Positions 1 to 10,596 of a stretch of 64,000 nt of DNA are shown here, piece after piece. A model generated the notes under the pieces. It worked only from the letters and a program-made list of their open reading frames with translations, made no database searches and was not told where the DNA came from. Every line of letters starts with the position of its first letter. Position 1 is the stretch's first letter. This stretch comes from Panopea generosa (lineage: Eukaryota; Mollusca; Bivalvia; Adapedonta; Hiatellidae): positions 47,985,228-48,049,227 of the forward strand of contig CM055901.1 in assembly GCA_029582155.1 (NCBI GenBank). The letters are read 5' to 3'. A program made the position numbers and the translations under genes.

Positions 1-690
1 ATTTAATTCAAAAATAGAAAACAATACTTAAGTGCTTGAAAACTGGGTACTCTACAATACAGTAAACACCCCTGAGTAAATGCCACCCCTGTAAACAAAC
101 CTTTTGCTCATTTTCATGAAAAGTAAAATAAATTAATTCATATAAATATAAAGTTTAAATCCAAATTAAACATTTTAAAGTTGAATAAAAACTTCAACAC
201 TGTCAACATGTTTTATGGAACACACATCATACAAAATAAGGTAAATATATGACAAATATCGGCACATTAATGGAACTTGGTTTGCACTATTTATAAGAAT
301 ATATTTGTCACTTAGGGATACACTAACTAAAAGCCTCATTAAACACAATGCATCTAAATGTTCCTGTGTGTGAAATATGAAAAGCATATAATATCAAATA
401 ATGGTCCTTGTGTGAAATCTATTACAATCTAATGACACATTCAGAAAGAAATGTTTGGACAGGTTCATTGTATATCAAAATAATGTTGCCATTATGTCTA
501 AATCAAGGAAATGTAAGTGTTGTATTTGTGAACGAAATACTTTTATTTGTATCCAAAAAGGTAATGGAATTTAATGTATATCGTCACTTGATATGCAGAA
601 AGTATAGCAGAGGTGTAAAATGTACGAATATATAAGTTTTAATATTACTGTCATCTAAGCATGAGCAGACTAAGTAACTCCCTTTTTAGC
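1..690. other. AT-rich sequence, nothing recognised
   Basis: I see no repeat unit, RNA gene or motif-bearing reading frame here. Only short chance frames (60-75 codons) without recognisable domains are present. Confidence 0.5.
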
Positions 691-697
691 TCAGTCC

Positions 698-950
698 GGC
701 CTGGTTAGCTCAGTCTGTAGTGCATCTGTGGTTCTGAGGTTTAATCCCTGTTTGACCACACTGTCTGTGATTATTGATATACGACATATTGCATCTCATT
801 GTCACTCATCTCTCACCACTGATCAGAGTGAGAATGTTATCAGTTACTTGCTGATATGGGGTGTGCTGTAGCACTAGTTAACCGCCTAAGATCCGTGGAA
901 AGAATGGTTAGGTGAACTGATTGTCTGTTAGCCCTTGATGGTGTAAGAAT
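698..950 (+). mobile_element. tRNA-derived SINE (family A)
   Basis: The head reads like a tRNA gene: an A-box-like GGTTAGCTCAGT at about 703-714 and a B-box-like GAGGTTTAATCCC about 35 bases further on. It is followed by a non-tRNA body with 'ctctcaccactgatcagagtg', 'ttatcagttacttg' and 'ggttaggtgaactga'. The same body recurs, diverged, at 5299-5470 and 31965-32075, which supports a dispersed SINE and not a single tRNA gene. No intact cloverleaf is expected. I see no clear poly(A) tail or target duplication. Confidence 0.65.
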
Positions 951-2235
951 TATGGTAAATATTCAAACAAAGCTTTTAAGATGCTTTAATAACCATAAAT
1001 GTCCAGAGGGGCACAAACCTGTTAAAATTGTGATGTTTTTTTTTTCACTTTATGTAGGGAATCATTTGAATATCTTCTTTGAAATATAAATGCAAGAACT
1101 AAGATATCTTTTTATATATTATAAGTATGAGGTCCACTTTTTTATAAATAAAGCTTAGTCCAATCAAATTTTGAAAAGAAATGACAAGTGAAACTAGGCA
1201 AGCGACTTGGGCTCTCAGCTTGTTTAAATGTAGCAAGCAACTCACTCAGAAGAAATCAGAAAATGAAAATGTTACGAAACCTAAGCAAATCATCTCAAAA
1301 TAACCACTAAAGTTGTAACCCAATGCTGAACGTCTGGCAATAGTCAAATTTCTGCTGGGAAAGATTAGTAAAAGCACAAAAGAAGCAGTATATAATTATT
1401 CTATCATAATATTAAAAAAGTTTACAATAGAACAAGTTTCTACTGGGAGATTTATTATGTTCACTCTGGAGAACTATTAAATCACATCTGGATCCAGTAC
1501 TAAATACCAAGAGTCAAAAATTGATTATGCTGATACCACCATCACTGGGTTAACAACCATTACATTTCACCATGTTCATTAAAGGGATTATATTGGCATT
1601 TAACACAAACACTCTGTTAATCCAGACTTTTCCTGTATGCAGTGTGCACAAAATAATGTTATGTATTGACGTATAACCTTTATTTACTTGAAAGTTATCA
1701 AATAATTGAACAGTTATTGAATATTGACCAAAACTTTAATACGTCCCGCAATAAAGTATTGCGCAATGTTTACACTGAACTCTGTAAACTTCCCGAACAA
1801 AGCCTTGAAAACGAGATCGGGAACGAGTCTTCACGATGTTATCCGATGATTGATCGGAAACCCGAAAGCGGTTCTTTGAAAATGACAAATGAAAACAAAA
1901 ACAAAAACGTGGCTTCAGAAACCCGATGTTTGCAATAAAGAGGTTATGCAATTAAACACTTTAGACGCGTATATCTCTAAGTTATAAGTGTATCTACATG
2001 CTGGGCGTGTGTATTTAGGACAGGGAATTGACAGTAATATGCCAGTGTAATCCCTTTCAGGGGGCCATTTTGAGAGTTGGGTGGTGAATTTGAAAATCTA
2101 TGGGACATAATGTGTCTCAACATAAATAATGTACTTGACCTGTTTTTTATAATACAAATATTAAACATACTGTTCTGTCAAACAAATATTGGGTATTATT
2201 GATTTATTTATTGATGAAATTGTGTTTGATGCATC
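951..2235. other. Unassigned AT-rich sequence
   Basis: No recognised gene or repeat family. A 90-codon plus-strand frame at 1666-1938 has somewhat higher GC than its surroundings but shows no motif, and I do not call it a gene. Confidence 0.45.
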
Positions 2236-2239
2236 TTTC

Positions 2240-2750
2240 TTCATGTCAACTTTCACACATAAAATCAACAGCATTTAAAATTCCTACGTGGAAAATCAAC
2301 AAAATTTTAACTTCCAAATAGACATCCACAAAATATTTATAAACTTCCAAAATCTCAAAACAAGAAAGTATAAACTTTCAAACAGAAAATAAAAAAAAAT
2401 TAACTTCCAAAATTGAAAGTCAACAATATACAAACTTTTAAAACAGAAAATCAACAAAACAAAAACTTCCAAACAGAAAATCCACAAAAAAGTTAAATGT
2501 AAACTTCCAAACAGAAAATCAACCAAATGGATAATCAACAAAATGCATAACTTCCAAATAGAAAATCAACCAAATGTAGACCCCAAAACAGGAAATAATT
2601 TTTTTTACAAATATTCACAGATAATCGACAAAGTGTAAACTGCCAAAGAGAAAATGAACAAAATATAAATATCAAAACAGAAACAAATCAACAAAATGCA
2701 TAACTTTAAAACAGAAAATCAACAAAATGGATAAACAACAAAATACAGTA
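2240..2750 (+). repeat. Degenerate ~30-bp minisatellite, left part
   Basis: Unit approximates 'acttccaaacagaaaatcaa' followed by 'caaaatgtaa'. About 15 diverged copies run from about 2285 to 2745, with length variants. The same unit resumes at about 3415-3510, so the array seems to have been split by the dispersed repeat in between. Confidence 0.8.
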
Positions 2751-3410
2751 AAACCTCTCTAATAAGACCACCATTGGGACCAGGCAAAAGTGATCTTAAT
2801 AACAGGGTGGTCTTATCGAGTTTCAGAGCAAACATTGTATGCCTGTGGGACAAAATCTCACACAGACTCAAAAGTGTTGTCAAACAAACTGAAAATGTTA
2901 CCTTGACCTTTGAGGTATGGATGTGGGTCTTACACATGACACGTAATCATGTCATGCTAATGAATTGAACCAAGTTTTTTTGAAATTTATCCATAGGTGA
3001 CAAAGTTACAAACCAGAACAAAATCTCAGACTGAAAAAATTAATTAATGTCGTCAAAATTAAATTGTGACCTTGACCTTTGAAGTAGGAGTCTGGGTTTA
3101 TGTGCGACACATCCTTACGTTATGTTGATCATTTGTAGCAAGTATTAACAAAATTCCCTCTATATCTCTATGTAAAACAGCGACCCCTTTAGTGGCCCCA
3201 AATGTGACTCCAGGTACCCAACTTTAACAATGTTTTACAGGACCTCTATGTAATGCTACGCATAAAATATCTAAGGTTTTGGCCTTGAACTTTTATGGAA
3301 AATGTTTAAGTTTTGCTTAATTTAGTGTGCTCATAAGCACTGTGGCGAGGGCATTTGTGGTAGAATCACACTGTTGCAAGAACTTGTCTGAGATCTTGTG
3401 GTTAGAAGAG
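2751..3410 (+). mobile_element. Dispersed repeat with CAGTAAAACCTC terminus and GACCTTGACC body
   Basis: The left edge (2753-2825) reads CAGTAAAACCTCTCTAATAA and then contains self-complementary 'aagaccacc...gggtggtctt', typical of the end of a cut-and-paste DNA transposon. The body carries 'ccttgacctttgaggta' and '...gtcttacacatgacacgt', shared with 12018-13035 and 57605-58262. The terminus recurs in reverse orientation at the end of the third copy (about 58215-58262). The right boundary before the minisatellite resumes is not clear, and no coding capacity is seen. The superfamily is not assigned. Confidence 0.55.
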
Positions 3411-3530
3411 CTGAAATGTACATTTCCAAACAGAAAATCAACAAAATATTAACATTCAAACAGAAAATCAACAAAATGTAAGCTTCCAACCAGAAAATCG
3501 ACAAAATACAAAGTATGTCTAAAAAGACGC
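3411..3530 (+). repeat. ~30-bp minisatellite, right part
   Basis: About four more copies of the 2240-2750 unit ('cagaaaatcaacaaaat' with 'cttccaa' linkers), separated from the main array by the dispersed repeat. Confidence 0.7.
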
Positions 3531-4144
3531 ATATAAAATATGGTAACATTAAGGTCTATTAAATTGTCAATGTTCAAACTAATCAAGAACAGTGTTGCTT
3601 AATATAGCATCACTAATCTACGTAAAGTTAATTTAATTTCTAGGAAACTTTTGATGAGAATTTTAAATTGTTTTGCAAGTTTTAATATCTTTCAAATGAT
3701 CTAAGATGATGCCATTTAAATGTCAGGAAGTTGCAGTTGGAAATAACAATCTCTGAGCTTAATTATATAATGTGATATCTGTGAGTATAATGATGACACT
3801 TTCTCAAGAGTGCCGTATGAGACCAACCAGACCCTTAACTTTATGATGGTTGTAGGTCCAAGCCTGCACCACAGTCTAAAGATTTTATGTGACAAAGTTT
3901 GCCAGTTACTTACAGAAGAATGACAGTTCTACTCACATCCATGGCGGAGTCTTCCTCAATTGATAGAACTGGATGATGCTGTGTATAATCTCTTCTTCCA
4001 TTCTAATCCATAGTTATATTTAAACTGATTTGTATGTATGTAAACTTGAATGAATAAAATTAACGTTTAAACCAATCTCTAAAGTGACACTTGGCAACTT
4101 TTTTGTGATTGCATTCTTTTATTGCCACTTTGTCTTGTTTTTGG
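3531..4144. other. Unassigned sequence with a candidate minus-strand exon
   Basis: Apart from the possible exon at 3937-4001 (separate entry) nothing is recognised. Confidence 0.4.
3937..4001 (-). other. Candidate short first coding exon (speculative)
   Basis: On the minus strand an ATG at 4001-3999 opens a frame of about 21 codons (begins MEEEIIHSIIQFYQ) that runs straight into GTGAGT, a consensus 5' splice donor (complement of 3931-3936). Local GC is higher than the flanks. This is the arrangement of a first coding exon, but a match this short arises by chance often in 64 kb, I recognise no protein family, and no downstream exon was identified. It could equally be a shadow. Confidence 0.15.
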
Positions 4145-4863
4145 TTAAGCCTCAGTCACACTTGATCGTACATTTCCGCTCACACCTTCGATAGTAGCTT
4201 ATTCTCAACCAGTAGCAGCCAGTCATGAGATGGGTCTCTGGATCAGATAAAAAGGCTCGCGATCATGTGTCATGTTGCAGTTTGTGGAACATGAACAGTT
4301 CCATGCACATGTAGTTGGTGAAATCGCCCTGGTTGGCGTAGTTGCCGTAGAAGGATTGCCTCTGGATCAAGAGATGCATCCAGTACTGTCACCAGTTCTC
4401 TTTTGGCACTGTTGTTTTCGTCGGAGAAGTATGTCGCTAGCCATAGCACCCAGCTGTTGTTGCTCTATCTGCAGTAGGGCCAACATAAGTTTGAGTCTTT
4501 ATGGGAGCACTTGTACACCCGCCATAGCAATATGCTTTCTTTGGGTAACGTAGTGGAGAGCCACCAATTGTCAGGTGGTAGGACCAGTAGCACGACCAAT
4601 CGTGCAACTATTTGACCTGTGATCATGCACAATTGTTGGTGTGTCCACGCGAGACTGGTGGTACGATCATGTCTGTGGCCTCTTACGATTTGAAATCGCA
4701 GATCAGAAGTTTTGAACATGGCCATCAACCTTGCTGTGACTGACTTCACCCATGATCTCTGCGACTTGTCAAACTCCCTTTCTACATTATATGCGCAATT
4801 TCAACATTTTTCAATCACAGCTAGGTTGGAATTTGGTCGCAGGCCCTGTGTGACTGGGCTTTA
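4145..4863 (-). mobile_element. PIF/Harbinger-like non-autonomous element
   Basis: The ends form imperfect inverted repeats: AGCCTCAGTCACAC at 4148-4161 and GTGTGACTGGGCT at 4848-4860 (complement AGCCCAGTCACAC). Each end is flanked by TTA (4145-4147 and 4861-4863), matching the 3-bp TWA target preference of PIF/Harbinger elements. Internal GC is higher than the surroundings. The minus strand has partly open frames (for example 4465-4749, and a Gln-rich stretch containing QQQLGAMASDILLRRKQQ) that could be remnants of an element protein, but I cannot identify a nuclease domain. At about 713 bp it is too short to be autonomous, so an internal-deletion derivative is likely. Confidence 0.6.
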
Positions 4864-5298
4864 CGAGTGTTTGCAAGATGTGGTGTGGATTCTACTAAAG
4901 CTAAATCATTGACATCACCTGTGAAAGGTCATGATTGTGATCTTGACATTAGGTCCCAAGACCACTCGCACAACAGGGAGACACAAAACCAAGACAGTTT
5001 AAAACAATTGGATCAATATGATTTTGTACATAGTATAAGCTAAATAGAGGAGATGAGGAATTAATACGGATACTTGAAGGCTTTAAAAGTGTAATTATAG
5101 CTGCTATAAAAGCCATGTCTTTCCTACTAAGTGAAAAATGTTGACCATTGAGAAAATGGCTTTTTTAGCTCTCAAGACACATTTAATATACCAACCGGAG
5201 TTCCATTAAACCAAGAAGATATGAGATACTCTGTAATGTATGACACTGTGACACTGTTGTAGTGTTTACATCATTATCTTGTCTCATTAATCTCTGCC
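4864..5298. other. Unassigned sequence
   Basis: AT-rich, no recognised gene or repeat. Confidence 0.4.
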
Positions 5299-5470
5299 AG
5301 GCCTGGTTAGTTCAGCAGGTAGCTGATTATAAATTCAGGTCACAAGGTCGAATACCCCCCCTCCGTTATCAGTTACATGTGGAGTTGAGTGTGCTCAAGA
5401 ACTGAACCTTCAAGGGTCCCAGAAAAGAGTGGTAATGTTAACTGACCTGTGTGTTCAATCAGTAAATCAA
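5299..5470 (+). mobile_element. tRNA-derived SINE (family A), second copy
   Basis: Head GGCCTGGTTAGTTCAGCAGG with a B-box-like AGGTCGAATACC, then a body with 'ttatcagttacatg', 'gtgtgctcaagaactg' and 'ggtaatgttaactgacctg' that parallels the copy at 698-950. Internal deletions make it shorter than the first copy. Confidence 0.6.
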
Positions 5471-6604
5471 TCTTTTATCTCTTTTAGTCCATAATTATCT
5501 TAAACATGGCAGGAATTGTGTGATTTGCGATGATGAGTACACACATTTTGATAGTAATTCCATCATTAATTGATCAACAAGAAAAACAGAGCACTACAAA
5601 TACCGATGGTCGTGAGTTTGATCCTCCACAACAGCTATGTGTGGGGTTCTTTAGCATGACACTTTATCCTCATATACTTACTACTGGGTCTACCCAAGAC
5701 AATTTCTAACATGATTTATCTAAATTGAAAAGAACTTGTCATAATTGATGTAAAACAAATAAGTTAATATATAAGACAATGTGCATTCCCATTCAATTCA
5801 ATGTTTTTGAACTTGAAAATGGGACACAATTCTTTGGAAAGCTTGCCGCTAAATCAGATCTCTAAGAAAATAGGCACTGGTAAATAAAGATCATATAACC
5901 AATACTTTCTCAGTGAAATAAAAAACAAATGCAGCGATTATTCAATCTTTACTTATGTAACCAGAGACATATAAACAGTGTAGATGTAACTTAAGAAAAG
6001 TGTGGGGAAAAAAATCATTCAATGACTTTTGCAACCCATTATGAATAGAGCTAAGCATAGTGTTTAGCCATATTGCGTAAAATAGAATTATCTGCAGTCT
6101 ATGATTGTTTTAATTTTACAGTCTCTTTAAAAACATTATCTTCAGGTTTACACAATTTTGTCTGCATCATTAAAGCGCCTGTCAGAATACAAAGATAAGA
6201 AAACATTGTGATTATACTGGTGAAATCAATCTCTTGTACTAAAATCAATAAACCTGCATTCCACATCTAAATGTTTCTATAGACAAGTTGACACCTTAGA
6301 TAAAGAAAGCTATATATATCTATCTAGACTATTATATTTTTTGTCACCAATGCAATGCATTTTTTTCCAGATTTTCTGTTGTATTGAACAAATGCAGGCA
6401 ACACACTGTCACAATATTTCAGCATGGTATCCATATACAAAACATATACAAGAAGTTGCATTATTTGTAAAGAGAAAGAGTGTTTAAAGAAAGGAAGATA
6501 ATGCTGAGAATATATTGCTGGTTCTTGCACTGTGCACTTTCACACTTTGACCTCTACCCATGTTCTAAGTCCTGTTGGAGTCCAATCAATACTTTTGCAG
6601 ATAA
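5471..6604. other. Unassigned AT-rich sequence
   Basis: No repeat unit or motif-bearing frame recognised. The transition into the 51-bp minisatellite occurs near 6600. Confidence 0.4.
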
Positions 6605-8733
6605 TACTAGACAAGACCAGCAAATACAACTGAAATTAAAGAAGGGAAGATAATCATAGTCTAGAAAAGCAAATATAACCAAAAATACAAGATAAGCAAA
6701 TAAAACCAAATATAATCAAAATGGAAGAAAATTATAGTCTAGACAAGCGAATATAACCAAAAATACTAGACAAGCAAATAAAACCAACAATAATCAGAAG
6801 GGAAGAAAATTATAGTCTAGACAAGCAAATACAACTAAAAATAAATAAAAGGGAAGACAATAATAGTCAAGACAAGCAAATACAACCGAAAATAATCAAA
6901 AGGGAGGACAATTATAGTCTAGACAAGCAAATACAACCAAAAATAATCTTAAGAGAGGACAATAATAGTTAGGTAGACAAGCAAATACAACTGAAAATAA
7001 ACAAAAGGGAGGACATATATAGTCGAAACAAGCAAATACAAAACAAAAATAAACAAAAGGGAGAACAATAATAGTCTAGAAAAGCAAAAACAACCGGAAA
7101 TTAACAAAAGGGATGACAATTATAGTCTAGACAAGCAAATACAACCAAAAATAATCCAAAGGGAGGACAATAATAGTTAGGTAGACAAGCAAACACAACC
7201 GAAAATAAACAAAAGGGAGGACATTTATAGTCGAGACAAGCAAATACAACCGAAAATAAACAAAAGGGAGAACAATTATAGTCTAGAAAAGCAAAAACAA
7301 CCGGAAATTAACAAATGGAGGACAATTATAGCCTAGACAAGCAAATAAAACCAAAAATAAACAAAAGGGAGGACAATTATAGCCTAGACAAGCAAATACA
7401 ACCCAAAAAAATCAAAAGGATGGACAATCATAGCCTAGACAAGCAAATACAACTGAAAATAAACAAAAGGGAGGACAATTAAAGCCTAGACAAGCAAATA
7501 CAACCGAAAATAAACAAAAGGAAGGATAATTACAGTCTAGACAAGCAAATCATCTCAAAATAAACAAAAGGGAGGATAATTAGTCTAGACAAGCAAATAT
7601 AACTGAAAATAAACAAAAGGGAGGATAATCACAGTCTAGACAAGCTAATACAACTGAAAATAAACAAAAGGGAGGATAATCCCAGTCTGGACAAGCAAAT
7701 TCATCTGAAAATAAACAAAAGGGAGGATAATTAGTCTAGAAAAGCAAATACAACTGAAAATAAACAAAAGGGAGGATAATCATAGTCTAGACAAGCAAAT
7801 ACAACTGAAAATAAACAAAAGGGAGGATAATCATAGTCTAGACAAGCAAATACAACTGAAAATAAACAAAAAGGAGGATAATCATAATCTAGACAAGCAA
7901 ATACAACCAAAAGTAATTAAAAGGGAAGATAATCATAGTTAAAACAAATAAACACAACAGAAAATAAACAAAAGGGAATAAAATAATAGTCTAGACAAGC
8001 AAATACAACCGAAAATAAATGAAAGAGAGGATAACCATAGTGTAGACAAGCAAATACAACAGAAAATAATCAAATGGGAAGATAATTATAGTCTAGACAA
8101 GCAAATACAACTGAAAATAAACAAAAGGAAAGATAATTATAGTCTAGACAAGCAAATACAACAGAAAATAATCAAAAGGGAAGATAATCATAATCTAGAC
8201 AAGCAAATACAACCAAAAGTAATTAAAAGGGAAGATAATCATAGTTAAAACAAATAAACACAACAGAAAATAAACAAAAGGGAATAAAATAATAGTCTAG
8301 ACAAGCAAATACAACCGAAAATAAATGAAAGAGAGGATAACCATAGTCTAGACAAGCAAATACAACAGAAAATAATCAAAAGGGAAGATAATTATAGTCT
8401 AGACAAGCAAATACAACAAAAAATCAAATGGGAAGATAATTATAGTCTAGACAAGCAAATACAACAGAAAATAATCAAAAGGGAAGATAATTATAGTCTA
8501 GACAAGCAAATACAACAGAAAATAATCAAAAGGGAAGATAATTATAGTCTAGACAAGCAAATACAACAGAAAATAATCAAAAGGGAAGATAATTATAGTC
8601 TAGACAAGCAAATACAACTGAAAATAATCAAAAGGGAAGATAATTATAGTCTAGACAAGCAAATACAACTGAAAATAATCAAAAGGGAAGATAATTATAG
8701 TCTAGACAAGCAAATACAACTGAAAATAAACAA
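6605..8733 (+). repeat. 51-bp minisatellite array, main block
   Basis: Unit of about 51 bp: 'tagtctagacaagcaaatac' + 'aactgaaaataaacaaaagg' + 'gaggataatca', about 41 copies. The left end is more diverged and the right end (8400-8733) most homogeneous. A block of six units is duplicated: the variant 'aatctagacaagcaaatac' + 'aaccaaaagtaatt' occurs at about 7886 and again at about 8192, an offset of 306 bp. No long reading frame runs through it. The array resumes at 10229 beyond an inserted LINE. Confidence 0.95.
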
Positions 8734-8999
8734 TGAATGAATGAATGAATGTTGATTTACGGCACGTCGACACATAAATAGGTCATTTTGTGCACACAAA
8801 GATTAATGAATGTTATGACAAAAATAGTTATATTAAATAAATATGGTTAAAATTTATTAACTATTTACAAATAAATAAATGAAATTATTTACAAATAAAT
8901 AAATGAAAACATCAATTAAATACAGGGAAATCAACGATTAAATACTAAATCATTTAACCCGTCAACGGGTTTTAAACTAAAAATGTTTAAACAGTTTAA

Positions 9000-9240
9000 C
9001 CTCTTTTAAAAAGGCAAATACACTGGTTACATTAATTTTATTAAAAAGCTCTTTCATACTATCGACCCTGTAGTACTTTGCTCTCATTGGAGCAAAGTCA
9101 ACACAGTCGATAAGTATATGCTTAACAGTAAGCGTTGCAAAACAGGGCACACACTCTGGGACAGCTTCACGCTTTAAAAGATATGAATGGGTACAGCGGG
9201 TATGCCCTATTCAGCACCGAGCTAATGGATTGAGTTGTTT
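9000..9240 (-). pseudogene. LINE C-terminal Cys/His segment
   Basis: Minus-strand translation gives IGHTRCTHSYLLK, then PECVPCFATLTVKHILIDC, the CxxC...H....C arrangement found at the C-terminus of many I/Jockey-type LINE ORF2 proteins. An in-frame stop precedes IGHTR. It is the same element as 9731-10228. Confidence 0.75.
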
Positions 9241-9242
9241 GT

Positions 9243-9730
9243 ATTGTTGATTTTTTTATGGTTTTGTTAAAATTAAAAAACGGTCTTTTTAATTATTGTG
9301 CAGTGTACAAGCTTTCATGGCAATCAATAAATGTTATACTTTTTCGAGTTATGTTGAGGGACAACAATTTTATGGATAAGAAACAAACAAGAGCACTAGG
9401 AATACAATATCGAACCTGCTTTGCTCGAACTCCATGTATTCATCAACTTGGTTCTTTCATGAACTTTATTAAACTGTTATCACTGATGGCTTTAAAAGTA
9501 CGTTAAAAGTACTGCACCAGACAAGGGAAATATATCAAAGGGCAATAACTCTGTAATTAGCAAGAATACAGTTATGTTTCCTGTACACTGCACTTCCTCT
9601 CATTATATTCTACCATTGTATGAAGCTTGATGAAATTCCATCCGGTACTTTTTAAGTTATGCTCTGGACAAGAAAAAAATATCAAAGGGCAATAACTCTG
9701 TAATTAGCAAGAATAGAGTTATGTTTCATA
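9243..9730. repeat. ~480-bp repeat inserted in the LINE C-terminal coding region
   Basis: The LINE coding sequence breaks off after GEWHPSNRIIRREEVMKH (about 9727) and resumes at about 9235 with IGHTRCTHSYLLK. The intervening DNA is unrelated and contains two copies of 'caaagggcaataactctgta' + 'attagcaagaat' (9538 and 9683), a familiar type of dispersed repeat in bivalve DNA. The exact junctions are uncertain by about 10-15 bases. Confidence 0.65.
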
Positions 9731-10228
9731 ACTTCTTCTCGACGAATAATCCTATTGCTAGGATGCCATTCGCCAAGTTTTGGTTTGATATAATGTAACT
9801 TATTATGTATGGCAAGATCCCAAGAGGACTGCCATGAACTAAAAATATACTTATTAATATTACATTTAATTCAGTAAAAGGTAGTTTAAAATATGAAATA
9901 TTCAAGCTTAAGGCCGCTTTCGCAGCTTTGTCAGCTTTATCATTTCCACTAATTCCTGTATGACCAGGAAGCCAGCCAGCAGAGAACAATTGTATTTTCT
10001 TTACATAGTACATTGTATTTATTTAAAAGTTGAAGAACAAGAAGATTATCATCTTTCATGCCATCTATGGCTTGAAGAGATGAAAGTGAATCAGAAAATA
10101 TAATAAACTGTTTTTTATCAGATTCATTAATGTAGTTCAATGCCAAATCAATGGCTTTAAGTTCAGCTGAAAAGATGGAGGCTCCGTTTGGTAAACGGCT
10201 CTTTGATATGTGCTGTCCTGTAACAGCA
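9731..10228 (-). pseudogene. LINE RNase H domain, frameshifted
   Basis: In minus-strand frames one sees SIFSAELKAIDLAL (10180-10130 region), then IFSDSLSSLQAI, then after a frame change near 9985 GWLPGHTGISGNDKADKAA, then WDLAIHNKLHYIKPKLGEWH (about 9830-9770). These match the Glu, Asp and His/Asp metal-binding motifs and the conserved post-RNase H segment of LINE-encoded ribonuclease H, which would remove the RNA strand after reverse transcription. The first Asp-containing strand lies beyond the 5' truncation. The frameshift, and the insertion just downstream, make it a dead copy. Confidence 0.85.
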
Positions 10229-10412
10229 GAAAATACACAAAAGGGAATATAATTATAGTCAAGACAAGCAAATACAACTGAAAATAAACAAATGAGAAGA
10301 TATTCATAGTCCAGACAAGCCAATACAACCAAAAGTAATTAAAAGGGAAGATAATCATAGTCTAGGAAGAAAATACAACCGCAAATAAATGAATGGGAAG
10401 ATTATTCAAGAC
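10229..10412 (+). repeat. 51-bp minisatellite, block beyond the LINE
   Basis: About 3.5 further copies of the 6605-8733 unit ('agacaagcaaatacaactg', 'aaccaaaagtaattaaaagg'). They show that the array was continuous before the LINE inserted. Confidence 0.9.
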
Positions 10413-10596
10413 GGAGTCACTGGCTCTTATCCATGTTTCATGTTAAGCAAGATTAATTTTCATATTTCGTATATACTCTGAACAATCAAAAATAACCAAA
10501 AATAAAGTACAGTAGAGGAGATGATGCTTTTAATATTCAATATAAGAGCTTTTTGCTCTGCACTTCAACACATTGCCTTTTATCTATATTCACAAT

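Larger units (their letters stand above)
8734..10228 (-). mobile_element. 5'-truncated LINE with RNase H domain, inserted in the minisatellite
   Basis: Read on the minus strand, this starts inside a ribonuclease H domain (10228 downward) and ends in a 3' UTR finishing with 'gacgtgccgtaaatcaac' and an (ATTC)n tail (8734-8751). It interrupts the 51-bp array. GAAAATAAACAA (8722-8733) and GAAAATACACAA (10229-10240) flank it, but because both are also array unit sequence they are only suggestive of a target duplication. RNase H after the reverse transcriptase and a short tandem 3' tail are features of the I group of non-LTR retrotransposons; the clade is inferred. Everything upstream of RNase H is missing, as expected from incomplete target-primed reverse transcription. 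Confidence 0.85.

Noticed and set aside
1666-1938. 90-codon ORF as a gene
   Set aside because: No recognisable motif or supporting signals; length is within chance for AT-rich DNA.
6605-8733. Repeat array as a CRISPR
   Set aside because: The entire 51-bp unit is repeated; nothing behaves as a unique spacer.
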